DNA of 64,000 bases from contig NZ_JACAOS010000001.1 of NCBI RefSeq assembly GCF_013386165.1, positions 299,476-363,475 of the forward strand, given 5' to 3'. The stretch's first letter is position 1, and each line of letters opens with the position of its first letter. A program made the translations under genes and the position numbers. The notes beneath the pieces were generated by a model. It was not told where the DNA came from. It ran no database searches and was given only the letters and a program-made list of their open reading frames with translations. Of this stretch, positions 53,637 to 63,169 are shown in pieces. Origin of the DNA: Pseudomonas gingeri. GTDB lineage: Bacteria; Pseudomonadota; Gammaproteobacteria; Pseudomonadales; Pseudomonadaceae.

Positions 53637-54639
53637 TCAGTGGGTACGGGTGACTTTGCTCAGGTGGCGCGGTTGGTCGGGGTCCATGCCACGGGCCACG
53701 GCCAGGTGGGCGGCCATCACGTAGAAACTCTGGATGGCCAGGATCGGGTCGAGGGCCGGGTGTTCGGCGCAACACAGGTCCAGGTCACGTTCGGCCACGT
53801 CCGGCGGTGCCGCCAGCAGCACCCGGGCACCGCGCTGGCGCATCTCGGCGGCGAGCTTGAGCAGCCCGGCCTGCTCGGCACCCCGTGGGGCGAAGACCAG
53901 CAACGGATAGCCGGCGTCGATCAGGGCCATGGGGCCGTGACGGACTTCCGCGCTGCTGAAGGCCTCGGCCTGGATCGCCGAGGTTTCCTTGAATTTCAGT
54001 GCCGCTTCCTGGGCGATGGCAAAACCGGCGCCACGGCCGATCACCATCAACCGTTCGCAGTCGCGCAGGGTCTCGATGGCTTTGCTCCAGTCGCGGGTGG
54101 CGGCCTGGCGCAGGCCTTCCGGCAGGGCCTGTCCGGCGGCGAGCAGCGCCGGGTCCTGGTGCCAGTGGCCGAGCAGTTGGGCACTGGCGCTGAGGGTGGC
54201 GATAAAGCTCTTGGTCGCGGCGACGCTTTGTTCCGGCCCGGCCAGCAGCGGGATCGCGTATTCGCAGGCGGCTTCCAGGGGGGAGTCGGGCGCATTGACC
54301 AAGGCCACCGTCAGGGCGCCGCGTTCGCGCAGCAGGCACAGGCTGTCCACCAGGTCCGGGCTCTGGCCGGACTGGGAGAAGGCCAGCACGGCCTGGCCGC
54401 TGACCTGCAGCGGCGAGTGTTGCAGGGTCACCACCGACATCGGCAGGGACGCCACCGGGACCCCGGTCTGCTGCATGGCGATATAGGCGAAGTAGCTGGC
54501 GGCATGGTCGGAGCTGCCCCGGGCGACGGTCATCACCACCTGTGGCGGTTGCTCGCGCAGCCGTGCGCCCAGGGCCATCAGCCGCTCATCGAGCTGCTGC
54601 AACTGGCGGCTGACCGCCTCGTGGGCCGACAGCGCCTCT

Positions 54640-54659
<20 letters not shown>
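53637..54659 (-). CDS. SIS-domain glucosamine-6-phosphate deaminase (NagB-II type)
   Basis: The 340-residue protein has two SIS domains: VMTVARGSSDHAASYFAYIA and SQSGQSPDLVDSL in the first, MVIGRGAGFAIAQEAALKFKE and AEVRHGPMALI in the second. This matches isomerase domains of glucosamine-6-phosphate synthase without the amidotransferase half. In organisms lacking classical NagB such proteins deaminate glucosamine 6-phosphate to fructose 6-phosphate. No NagB of the other type is present here, and placement between nagA and nagF supports the role. It overlaps nagA by 20 bases. Confidence 0.9.
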
Positions 54660-55746
<1,087 letters not shown>

Positions 55747-55765
55747 GGCAGGCTCTCTGAACAGG

Positions 55766-56497
55766 CTAACGCCGCAGTTCGGCGACGAAGTCGTAGTAAT
55801 CGTTACGGCAGTAGGTGTCGGTCAGCTCGATGGGGGTGTTGTCCTCGAGGTAGCCGACACGGGTCATCAGCAGCATCGCGGTGCCGGGCTCGATGCCCAC
55901 CAGCGCGGCGAATTCGGCCGAGGCGTTGATCGCGCGAATATGTTGCAGGGCCCGCACCACGGGACGGCCGATGCTGTCGAGAAAGGCGTAGAGCGAATCG
56001 CCGATGGCCTCGGGGTCGGGCAGCAGGGCGGCGGGCAGGGTGCTCATCTCGATGGCCATGACGGTGTCGTCGGCGGTACGCAGGCGCTTGAGCCGAGTGA
56101 CCTGGTCCCGTGGCGACAAGGCCAGGCGGATCAATTCCTCATGGCTCGGCAGGGCGATTTCACGCTCCAGCCAGCGTGAGCCGGGGACAAAGCCCTTGGC
56201 CCGCAACCGTTCGCTGAAACTCGACAGGCGTGACAGCGGTTGTTCCAGGCGTGGGGTGATAAAGGTCCCGGAGCCTTGGCTGCGGCGGATCAGGCCTTGT
56301 TCGAGGAGAATTTCCAGGGCTTTGCGCGCGGTGACGCGGGAAATGCTCAACAGCTCGCTCAGGTTGCGCTCCGAGGGCAGTGCCTGTTCGGCTTTCCACT
56401 GGCCGGCATGGATCGCCGCTTCCAGGTTGCGTGCCAACTGCAGGTACAGCGGTGTCGGCTGGGACTCGTCGGGTCGCAGGGCGAGGATGTCGTTCAT
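55766..56497 (-). CDS. nagR: GntR/HutC-family transcriptional regulator of the nag operon
   Basis: The 243-residue regulator starts MNDILALRPDESQPTPLYLQ at 56497, preceded by AGGAAAAATCC; an upstream extension to 56605 is not family-like. The winged HTH is SERNLSELLSISRVTARKALEI with QGSGTFI, and the C-terminal UTRA domain (FVPGSRWLEREIALP to LTDTYCRNDYYDFVAELRR) binds sugar phosphates in relatives such as NagR/DasR. It probably represses the nag operon until GlcNAc-6-P or GlcN-6-P accumulates. It is the first gene of the operon and so autoregulated. Confidence 0.92.
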   Translation of the reverse strand: MNDILALRPDESQPTPLYLQLARNLEAAIHAGQWKAEQALPSERNLSELLSISRVTARKALEILLEQGLIRRSQGSGTFITPRLEQPLSRLSSFSERLRAKGFVPGSRWLEREIALPSHEELIRLALSPRDQVTRLKRLRTADDTVMAIEMSTLPAALLPDPEAIGDSLYAFLDSIGRPVVRALQHIRAINASAEFAALVGIEPGTAMLLMTRVGYLEDNTPIELTDTYCRNDYYDFVAELRR

Positions 56498-56529
56498 ATA
56501 GGATTTTTCCTGTGCGTTTGTTAGATGTT

Positions 56530-56605
56530 TTGCACTCGGACAGTGGTGATGAAAGTAATACCACTTGAATACCATGTCAATGCCAGTGGTTTCGTGCGAG
56601 TGCAA
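56530..56605 (-). promoter_or_regulatory. nagR promoter/operator region with repeated AGTGGT half-sites
   Basis: AGTGGT (56542) and ACCACT (56560) form one inverted pair, with a third AGTGGT at 56585. AATACCA occurs twice at an 11-bp step (56557, 56568). Outer ends TTGCACTCG (56530-56538) and CGAGTGCAA (56597-56605) are perfect inverted repeats. On the reverse strand TTGACA could be a -35 box. AGTGGT/ACCACT resembles half-sites of NagR/DasR-family operators; the assignment is inference. Confidence 0.55.
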
Positions 56606-56640
56606 TAAAAACGCCCGTCATGGGGGACATGACGGGCGTC
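56605..56640 (-). terminator. Rho-independent terminator of the L,D-transpeptidase gene
   Basis: CGCCCGTCATG and CATGACGGGCG form an 11-bp stem; on the reverse strand it is followed by TTTTTATT. It also insulates the nagR promoter. Confidence 0.88.
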
Positions 56641-56675
56641 GGATAGATCAGTGGTATCAGGATGGTGTGGTCAGA

Positions 56676-57179
56676 TCAGGGGCGGATTTCCACCATGGTG
56701 CCGTCCTTGACCAGTCCCCAGACCTCGCGCATGTCGACATTGCGCATGGCCACGCAGCCGTCGGTCCAGTCCAGGGTGTGGAACAACTGCTCCGGGTAAT
56801 CCTCGGAGTCCGGGGTGCCGTGGATCATGATCATGCCGCCGGGGTCGACATTTTCACGGCGGGCGCGGGCCGAATCGCTGATATTGGGGTAGGACAGGTG
56901 CATCGACAGGTTGTATTTGTCACTGGTCTTGCGCCAGTCCACCCAATAGAAACCTTCGGGTGTGCGTCGGTCGCCGGCGATCAGTTTCTGCCCCTTGGGG
57001 TTTCGCCCCAGGGAAATACGGTAGGTCTTCAGTGGCTTGCCGTCGCTGATCAGTTGCAACTGATGGGCGGACTTGAGGACCAGGATCTTCTCGATGACCC
57101 TGCCGTTTAGCGGATCGGCGGCAGAGGCCTGGGACAGAGTGGCGAACGACAGGCAGAAGACAACGAACAACCAGCGCAT
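56676..57179 (-). CDS. Periplasmic L,D-transpeptidase (YkuD family)
   Basis: The 167-residue protein starts MRWLFVVFCLSFATLSQASA (signal peptide) at 57179; an upstream frame extension lacks family support. The YkuD domain shows LVLKSAHQLQLISDGKPLK, RRTPEGFYWVDWR, MIMIHGTPDSED (His120) and WTDGCVAMRNVDM with the catalytic Cys142. Such enzymes make 3-3 peptidoglycan cross-links or attach lipoproteins. AGGGATACC precedes the start. It is small for the family but complete. Confidence 0.93.
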   Translation of the reverse strand: MRWLFVVFCLSFATLSQASAADPLNGRVIEKILVLKSAHQLQLISDGKPLKTYRISLGRNPKGQKLIAGDRRTPEGFYWVDWRKTSDKYNLSMHLSYPNISDSARARRENVDPGGMIMIHGTPDSEDYPEQLFHTLDWTDGCVAMRNVDMREVWGLVKDGTMVEIRP

Positions 57180-57217
57180 TAAAACGGTATCCCTGAAGGT
57201 GAAGCGTTTCTGATTAT

Positions 57218-57772
57218 TTATTCGGGGGTGCTGCGTGGCATCATCGGCGGCACGGCTTCGCTGCGAACCGGGTACTGCTCGGTCGGGCGGTCGGCGTAGA
57301 AGCATTCCAGGGTCCGTCCCACGGTGCGGAACGCCAGCTCGGACCAGGGGATCTCATGTTCTTCGAACAGGCGGACCTCCAGGCTTTCTTCGCCGGCGGC
57401 AAATTCCAGGTCCACCAGTTCGGCACGGTAGAACACATGCACCTGGTTGATGTGCGGCACGTCGATAAGCGTATAGATGCTCAGGTTACGCACCTGTGCG
57501 CAAGCCTCTTCCAGGGTTTCCCGGCGAGCGGCCTGTTCCACGGTCTCGCCGTTTTCCATAAAGCCGGCGGGCAGCGTCCAGTAACCCCGGCGCGGCTCGA
57601 TGGCGCGGCGGCAGAGCAGGACCTGAGTACCCCAGACCGGCAGGCAGCCGGCGACGATATTCGGGTTCTGGTAATGAATGGTGTCGCAGTGGTCGCAGAC
57701 AAACCGCAGGCGTGTGTCGCCCTCGGGTATGCGTTGACTCACCGGTTTGCCGCATTGGCTACAGAACTTCAT
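57218..57772 (-). CDS. NUDIX hydrolase with N-terminal zinc ribbon
   Basis: The 184-residue protein has a zinc ribbon (CSQCGKPV and CDHCDTIHY) and a NUDIX domain: GYWTLPAGFMENGETVEQAA with RRETLEEACAQV, the NUDIX box with Cys in place of the usual Gly after EE. It resembles the NADH pyrophosphatase-like/ADP-ribose group, but the substrate is not assignable. It starts at 57772 close to the divergent CoA pyrophosphatase gene region and is 38 bases upstream of the L,D-transpeptidase, same strand. Confidence 0.9.
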   Translation of the reverse strand: MKFCSQCGKPVSQRIPEGDTRLRFVCDHCDTIHYQNPNIVAGCLPVWGTQVLLCRRAIEPRRGYWTLPAGFMENGETVEQAARRETLEEACAQVRNLSIYTLIDVPHINQVHVFYRAELVDLEFAAGEESLEVRLFEEHEIPWSELAFRTVGRTLECFYADRPTEQYPVRSEAVPPMMPRSTPE

Positions 57773-57919
57773 GCTGGATTCTCTTGGCGATACGCCTATC
57801 TTCGCGTGGGCGGCGGTCTGTCGGCAAGTTGTGCTTTCGCGACATGCCCGTGTCGGGGGCTTGGGCAGTTCACTTCTTTTGGTGCATGATGCCGGGTAAG
57901 CCGCAAATCGAGATCAGCC

Positions 57920-58519
57920 ATGCTGGATGAGTTACTTCGACGGGTCAGCAGCCATACGCCCCGCCCCCTGGAAACGGACCGTCGTTTTCCCGAGGCGGCG
58001 GTACTGGTGCCCATCACTCGCAGTGACGAACCGGAACTGGTGCTGACCCTGCGCGCCAGCGGTCTGTCGACCCACGGTGGCGAAGTGGCTTTCCCCGGTG
58101 GCCGCCGTGACCCCGAGGACCCGGACCTGATCTTCACCGCCCTGCGCGAAGCCGAAGAGGAAATCGGCCTGGCCCCGGGGTTGGTGGAAATCATCGGGCC
58201 GCTCAGTCCGCTGATCTCCCTGCACGGGATCAAGGTCACGCCTTATGTCGGGGTGGTGCCGGACTTTGTCGACTACCGGGCCAATGACGCCGAGATCGCC
58301 GCGGTGTTCAATGTGCCGCTGGCGTTTTTTCGCGAGGACCCGCGCGAGCATACCCACCGTATCGACTACCAGGGCCGCAGCTGGTACGTGCCCAGCTACC
58401 GCTTTGGTGAGTACAAGATCTGGGGGCTGACGGCGATCATGATCGTCGAGTTGGTCAACCTGTTGTATGACGCCCGGATCAGCCTGCACAATCCCCCCGA
58501 GCGTTTTATCAATATCTAG
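57920..58519 (+). CDS. CoA pyrophosphatase, NUDIX type (NudL-like)
   Basis: The 199-residue protein has the CoA-pyrophosphatase signature region [20 protein letters not shown] followed by the NUDIX box [20 protein letters not shown] with EEIGL, and the later [14 protein letters not shown]. Family members split CoA and derivatives into adenosine 3',5'-bisphosphate and 4'-phosphopantetheine. The length is typical. It precedes the carbonic-anhydrase-like gene by 40 bases and is likely co-transcribed with it. Confidence 0.92.
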   Translation: MLDELLRRVSSHTPRPLETDRRFPEAAVLVPITRSDEPELVLTLRASGLSTHGGEVAFPGGRRDPEDPDLIFTALREAEEEIGLAPGLVEIIGPLSPLISLHGIKVTPYVGVVPDFVDYRANDAEIAAVFNVPLAFFREDPREHTHRIDYQGRSWYVPSYRFGEYKIWGLTAIMIVELVNLLYDARISLHNPPERFINI

Positions 58520-58559
58520 AATCACCGTTCAGGTGGTCGCAAGCCGTGAGGAAAACCCT

Positions 58560-59084
58560 ATGAAATACCGTCTGGGCGATGCCCGGGTCGAGACGCATCC
58601 GCAAAGCTGGGTGGCGCCCAATGCGACCCTGGTCGGCAAGGTCCGGCTGGAGGAGGGTGCCAGTGTCTGGTTCAATGCTGTGTTGCGCGGCGACAACGAG
58701 CTGATCCTGATCGGCCGTAACAGCAATGTGCAGGACGGCACGGTGATGCACACCGACATGGGCTATCCGCTGACCATCGGCACCGGGGTGACCATCGGTC
58801 ATAACGCCATGCTTCATGGTTGCACGGTGGACGATTACAGCCTGATCGGTATCAACGCGGTGATCCTCAACGGCGCGAAGATCGGCAAGCATTGCATCAT
58901 CGGGGCCAATGCCCTGATCGGCGAGAACAAGGAAATTCCCGACGGTTCGCTGGTGATGGGCTCGCCGGGCAAGGTGGTCCGCGAGTTGACCGAGGCGCAG
59001 AAGAAAATGCTCGAAGCCAGCGCCGCCCACTATGTGCACAACGCCCAGCGTTATGCCCGGGACCTGGCGGTCGACGAGGCATGA
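58560..59084 (+). CDS. Gamma-carbonic anhydrase family protein (left-handed beta helix)
   Basis: The 174-residue protein starts [20 protein letters not shown] at 58560 after GTGAGGAAAACC. Hexapeptide repeats run through it, and the three zinc-ligand histidines lie in [20 protein letters not shown]. It matches the YrdA/PaaY-type gamma-class group, of which many members lack strong anhydrase activity. The stop overlaps the start of the DUF1289 gene as ATGA. Confidence 0.93.
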   Translation: MKYRLGDARVETHPQSWVAPNATLVGKVRLEEGASVWFNAVLRGDNELILIGRNSNVQDGTVMHTDMGYPLTIGTGVTIGHNAMLHGCTVDDYSLIGINAVILNGAKIGKHCIIGANALIGENKEIPDGSLVMGSPGKVVRELTEAQKKMLEASAAHYVHNAQRYARDLAVDEA

Positions 59085-59290
59085 GTACGATCGAACGTCC
59101 GGTGGCGTCGCCTTGCGTGAGCGTTTGCGCGCTGGATGAGCAGGACATCTGCATCGGTTGCCAGCGCACGGTGGCGGAGATCACCCGCTGGAGCCGGATG
59201 GACAATGTCGAGCGGCGCGAGGTGCTGGCGCTGTGTCATGAGCGGGCCCGCGCCAGCGGCTTGCTGTGGATACCGAACGCCAAAACCTGA
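59081..59290 (+). CDS. DUF1289 cysteine-motif protein
   Basis: The 69-residue protein [20 protein letters not shown] has the DUF1289 cysteine pattern C-x3-C-x7-C-x2-C (CVSVC, then ICIGC) followed by [12 protein letters not shown]. The cysteines could bind a metal or iron-sulfur centre; the function is unknown. It is translationally coupled to the preceding gene by a 4-base overlap. Confidence 0.9.
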   Translation: MSTIERPVASPCVSVCALDEQDICIGCQRTVAEITRWSRMDNVERREVLALCHERARASGLLWIPNAKT

Positions 59291-59315
59291 TTAGCCGGTT
59301 GTGGCGACTGGCCCT

Positions 59316-59448
59316 TGTGGCGAGCGGGCTTGCCCGCGTTCGGCTGCGAAGCAGTCGTAAAACCATGGTCTCCGTTATTTCTGATACACGGTGATTGCAG
59401 ATTTTAGGGCCGCTTCGCGCCCCAGCGCGGGCAAGCCCGCTCGCCACA
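59316..59448. repeat. 133-bp dispersed hairpin repeat, copy 3
   Basis: This copy has the same ends and same orientation as the one at 5965-6097, with CGGCTGCGAAGCAGTCGTAA and TTTTAGGGCCGCTTCGCGCC inner blocks. Only the loop differs strongly. It lies between the DUF1289 gene and the VUT-family gene. Confidence 0.9.
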
Positions 59449-59515
59449 CTTGTGTGATCCCTTCAAGGCTTTGGGGTAACCTATACGGCTACATAGACAA
59501 GGTAGTCTGCAACCC

Positions 59516-59983
59516 ATGCTCTTTCTTATCGCCTACATCGCCAGCGTCGTGCTGATCAACTTCGCCTTCTCCGCCGCGCCGCACCTGGACATCATCTGGT
59601 CGGCTTGGGGCGGCTTGGTGTTTATCCTGCGCGACATGGTGCAGACCCGCTTCGGTCACGGCGCGATTGTCGCGATGATCGCGGCGCTGCTGCTGTCCTA
59701 CTTCACCTCCGAGCCGGCCATCGCCCTGGCGAGCGCCACCGCCTTCGCGATTTCCGAATGCATCGACTGGCTGGTGTTCAGCATCACCAAGCGCCCGCTG
59801 CACGATCGCCTGTGGATAAGTTCGGCACTCAGCATCCCGCTGGACACCTTTATCTTCTTCGGCCTGATCGGCGCGCTGACCCCGGGGGTGATCCTCACGG
59901 CCCTGGGCTCGAAATTCGCCGGGGTGACCTGCGTCTGGCTGGCCATGGCCTGGCGGATGCGCAAGGCCGCGCTTTCCAGCTGA
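59516..59983 (+). CDS. VUT-family (DUF165-like) membrane protein
   Basis: The 155-residue protein has about five hydrophobic segments (LFLIAYIASVVLINFAFSAA; GAIVAMIAALLLSYFT; FIFFGLIGALTPGVIL) and the family pattern SATAFAISECIDWLVFSITK. Larger VUT proteins such as YhhQ import queuosine precursors; this one is shorter, so that role is uncertain. No preQ1 riboswitch was recognised upstream. It is separate from purT. Confidence 0.8.
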   Translation: MLFLIAYIASVVLINFAFSAAPHLDIIWSAWGGLVFILRDMVQTRFGHGAIVAMIAALLLSYFTSEPAIALASATAFAISECIDWLVFSITKRPLHDRLWISSALSIPLDTFIFFGLIGALTPGVILTALGSKFAGVTCVWLAMAWRMRKAALSS

Positions 59984-60100
59984 AGTCGCGCCCGTTCGGT
60001 TCATGTCCCGCTCAGTTCATGTAAAATGCCGGCCTTTCTTACCGACAGGTGCCTGATTGTGCAGGCGCCGTCGCTGATCTTGCTTCCTTGAGGACCTGAA

Positions 60101-61282
60101 ATGACCCGTATCGGAACTCCACTGTCGTCGACCGCGACCCGCGTATTGCTCTGTGGCTGTGGTGAGCTGGGCAAGGAAGTGGTGATCGAGCTGCAACGCC
60201 TGGGCGTCGAAGTGATCGCCGTCGACCGTTACGCCGATGCGCCGGCCATGCAGGTGGCGCATCGCAGCCACGTGATCAATATGCTCGACGGCGCGGCCCT
60301 GCGGGCGGTGATTGAGGCCGAGAAGCCGCATTTCATCGTCCCGGAAATCGAAGCCATCGCCACCTCGACCCTGGTGGAACTGGAAGCCGAAGGTTTCACC
60401 GTGGTGCCGACCGCCCGTGCCGCGCTACTGACCATGAACCGTGAAGGCATCCGTCGCCTGGCCGCCGAAGAGTTGCAACTGCCGACTTCGCCTTACCACT
60501 TCGCCGACACCTTCGAGGCCTACAGCCAGGCCGTCACGGACCTGGGCTTCCCGTGTGTGGTCAAGCCGGTGATGAGTTCGTCGGGCAAGGGCCAGAGCTT
60601 GCTGCGCAGCGTCGACGACGTGCAGAAGGCCTGGGACTACGCCCAGGAAGGCGGGCGTGCCGGCAAGGGCCGGGTGATTGTCGAAGGGTTTATCGACTTC
60701 GACTACGAAATCACCCTGCTGACCGTTCGTCATATTGGCGGCACCACGTTCTGTGCGCCGGTCGGCCACCGTCAGGAGAAGGGCGACTATCAGGAATCCT
60801 GGCAGCCGCAGGCCATGAGCCCGTTGGCCCTGGCCGAGTCGGAGCGGGTTGCCAAGGCGGTGACCGAGGCCCTCGGTGGTCGCGGGATGTTTGGCGTCGA
60901 GTTGTTTATCAAGGGCGACCAGGTCTGGTTCAGCGAAGTATCGCCGCGTCCCCATGACACCGGCATGGTCACCATGATTTCCCAGGACCTGTCGCAATTC
61001 GCGCTGCACGCCCGGGCGATTCTTGGTTTGCCGATTCCGTTGATCCGTCAGTTCGGTCCGTCGGCGTCGGCGGTGATCCTGGTGGAAGGGCAATCGACCC
61101 AGACCGCGTTTGCCAACCTCGGTGTGGCATTGAGCGAGCCGGATACCGCCTTGCGTCTGTTCGGCAAGCCGGAAGTCAACGGCCAGCGCCGCATGGGCGT
61201 GGCCCTGGCGCGTGACGAGTCGATCGAAGCCGCACGGGCCAAGGCGACCCGCGCTGCGCAGGCGGTTGTGGTCGAGCTGTAA
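60101..61282 (+). CDS. purT: Formate-dependent GAR transformylase PurT
   Basis: The 393-residue ATP-grasp enzyme starts [20 protein letters not shown] after TTGAGGACCTGAA. Blocks are [75 protein letters not shown] and [15 protein letters not shown]. It makes formyl-GAR from GAR, formate and ATP, the folate-independent third step of purine synthesis. Length is standard. Confidence 0.98.
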   Translation: MTRIGTPLSSTATRVLLCGCGELGKEVVIELQRLGVEVIAVDRYADAPAMQVAHRSHVINMLDGAALRAVIEAEKPHFIVPEIEAIATSTLVELEAEGFTVVPTARAALLTMNREGIRRLAAEELQLPTSPYHFADTFEAYSQAVTDLGFPCVVKPVMSSSGKGQSLLRSVDDVQKAWDYAQEGGRAGKGRVIVEGFIDFDYEITLLTVRHIGGTTFCAPVGHRQEKGDYQESWQPQAMSPLALAESERVAKAVTEALGGRGMFGVELFIKGDQVWFSEVSPRPHDTGMVTMISQDLSQFALHARAILGLPIPLIRQFGPSASAVILVEGQSTQTAFANLGVALSEPDTALRLFGKPEVNGQRRMGVALARDESIEAARAKATRAAQAVVVEL

Positions 61283-61294
61283 CCGCGGCGCGCC

Positions 61295-61509
61295 CATCGC
61301 CAGCAAGCCGGCTCCCACAAGATTGCGTCGTCCACCACAGGGTGGTTTGACGCAAATCCTGTGGGGCCTGCTGATTTCTGCAAGGTCATGCCGTTCACAT
61401 TCATGCGGTATGACACAAGTCCTGTGGGGCCTGCTGATTTCTGCAAGGTCATGCCGTTCACATTCATGCGGTATGACACAAATCCTGTGGGAGCCGGCTT
61501 GCTGGCGAT
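61295..61509. repeat. Inverted REP pair enclosing 63-bp tandem repeats
   Basis: CATCGCCAGCAAGCCGGCTC (from 61295) and TGTGGGAGCCGGCTTGCTGG (from 61486) are facing REP ends. Between them, two 63-bp units (61358-61420 and 61421-61483) start CCTGTGGGGCCTGCTGATTT and include GCCGTTCACATTCATGCGGT; they differ at a single A/G near the end. A third partial copy (CCTGTGGG) begins at 61484 and runs into the second REP. Confidence 0.88.
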
Positions 61510-61540
61510 CCGCCAAAGGCGGCCATTCCCCCGTAGCGCT

Positions 61541-62857
61541 TCAGCCCACCTTGTTCAAATCGTTGTAGCGCGTTTCCTTCAAACAGAAAATCGCCATCAG
61601 GCTCAGCACCGCCGCCCCCGACACATACCCGCCGACCCAGCTCAATCCCCCCATCGTCACCAGCTTCTGGGCAAAGAACGGCGCCGCCGAGGCCCCGACG
61701 ATTCCCCCCAGGTTATACGCCGCCGAGGCGCCGGTATAACGCACGTGGGTTGGAAACAGCTCCGGCAGCAACGCGCCCATCGGTGCGAAGGTAATCCCCA
61801 TCAGGAATAGCTCAAGGCACAGGAACAGCGCGACTCCAGTGGTCGAGCCATGGCCCAGCAACGGCTCCATGCTGAAACCGGACAACAGCGCCAGCACGCC
61901 ACCCAGAATCAGCACCGGCTTGCGCCCGAAGCGGTCGCTGGCCCAGGCTGCCAGTGGCGTTGCCGCGGCCATGAACAGCACGGCGAAACACAGCAGCCCG
62001 AGGAAGGTCTCGCGACTGTAGCCGAGGTTGGCCACCCCGTAGCTCAGGGAAAACACCGCCGAGATATAGAACAGCGCATAACACACGACCATGGCCAGCG
62101 AGCCGAGCAGCACCGGTGCCCAATAGTGGCTGAACAGCTCGACCAGCGGCATCTTCACCCGCTCCTGGCGGGCCACGGCATTGGCGAAGATCGGCGTTTC
62201 CTCAAGCTTGAGGCGCACATACAGGCCGACCATCACCAACGCGGCGCTGAGCAAAAACGGAATACGCCAGCCCCAGGCGCGGAACTGTTCGTCGCTCAGG
62301 GTCATGGCCAGGATCAGGAACAGACCGTTGGCGGCGAGAAAACCAATGGAGGGACCCAATTGCGGAAACATGCCGAACCAGGCGCGTTTGCCTTCGGGGG
62401 CGTTTTCGGTCGCCAGCAGCGCGGCCCCGCCCCATTCCCCGCCAAGCCCCAGGCCTTGACCGAAGCGCAGCAGGCACAAGAGGATCGGTGCCCAGGCGCC
62501 AATGGTGGCATAACCCGGCAGCACGCCAATCAGCGTGGTGCAGACACCCATCAGCAGCAACGAGGCGACCAGCGTCGATTTTCGCCCGATGCGGTCACCG
62601 AAGTGGCCGAACAGGATCGAGCCCAGCGGGCGGGCGAGGAAAGCGATACCAAAGGTCAGGAAGGCCGAGAGCATCTGTGCGGTGCCGTCGGTCTGGGGGA
62701 AAAACACCGGCCCGATCACCAGGGCGGCGGCGGTGGCGTAGACGTAGAAGTCGTAGAACTCGATGGCTGTGCCGATAAAACTGGCGGTCGCCACGCGGGC
62801 GGTCGAGTTCAGCGGTTTGTTCGGTGTGGTTGTTTCAAAGGTCGTGCTGGAAGTCAT
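61541..62857 (-). CDS. MHS-family MFS transporter
   Basis: The 438-residue protein starts MTSSTTFETTTPNKPLNSTA and has twelve predicted membrane segments. The MHS pattern is clear: SFIGTAIEFYDFYVYATAAA in the first segment, FGHFGDRIGRKSTLVASLLL, GQGLGLGGEWGGAALLATEN and LFPTHVRYTGASAAYNLGGI. MHS members are proton symporters for metabolites such as shikimate, ketoglutarate or proline/betaine. The substrate here is unknown. It is monocistronic. Confidence 0.92.
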   Translation of the reverse strand: MTSSTTFETTTPNKPLNSTARVATASFIGTAIEFYDFYVYATAAALVIGPVFFPQTDGTAQMLSAFLTFGIAFLARPLGSILFGHFGDRIGRKSTLVASLLLMGVCTTLIGVLPGYATIGAWAPILLCLLRFGQGLGLGGEWGGAALLATENAPEGKRAWFGMFPQLGPSIGFLAANGLFLILAMTLSDEQFRAWGWRIPFLLSAALVMVGLYVRLKLEETPIFANAVARQERVKMPLVELFSHYWAPVLLGSLAMVVCYALFYISAVFSLSYGVANLGYSRETFLGLLCFAVLFMAAATPLAAWASDRFGRKPVLILGGVLALLSGFSMEPLLGHGSTTGVALFLCLELFLMGITFAPMGALLPELFPTHVRYTGASAAYNLGGIVGASAAPFFAQKLVTMGGLSWVGGYVSGAAVLSLMAIFCLKETRYNDLNKVG

Positions 62858-63169
62858 TGCGGGCGTCCCTGAAGGTCTTGCTCGTGCGAATTATTAGTAT
62901 TGAACGCCCAGGGATAAGGGCTGGTTGCAGTGCGGCTCGGGGTGGGAGACGGCATCAAGCGCTGGCGGATAGGCCGGCTTGATTATAGGAAGGCGTTTGT
63001 CGATCAAACAAGGGGAGGTTTTGCCGACTAGCGCGCAATAGCGCCCAACGCGGTCTCTGTAGGAGCGAGCTTGCTCGCGATGGTAGCCGGGGCACCGTGT
63101 GGCGTCAGGTTTCCCGCGTTTTCGTTGACGCCCATCGCGAGCGAGCTCGCTCCTACAGGAACCGCCGGT
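62858..63169. repeat. Intergenic region with inverted REP pair, GGAGCGAGCTTGCTCGCGAT class
   Basis: The 312-base gap holds a promoter region for the MFS gene (about 62858-63000) and a REP pair: TGTAGGAGCGAGCTTGCTCG from 63059 and its counterpart ending GAGCTCGCTCCTACA near 63157. This is a different REP class from those elsewhere in the window. Confidence 0.75.

Noticed and set aside
59449..59515. PreQ1 riboswitch upstream of the VUT-family gene
   Set aside because: The 67-base leader does not show the preQ1 hairpin plus A-rich tail pattern.
61358..61491. Possible CRISPR array
   Set aside because: Repeats are directly adjacent with no unique spacers, the period is 63 bp, and no cas genes are present.
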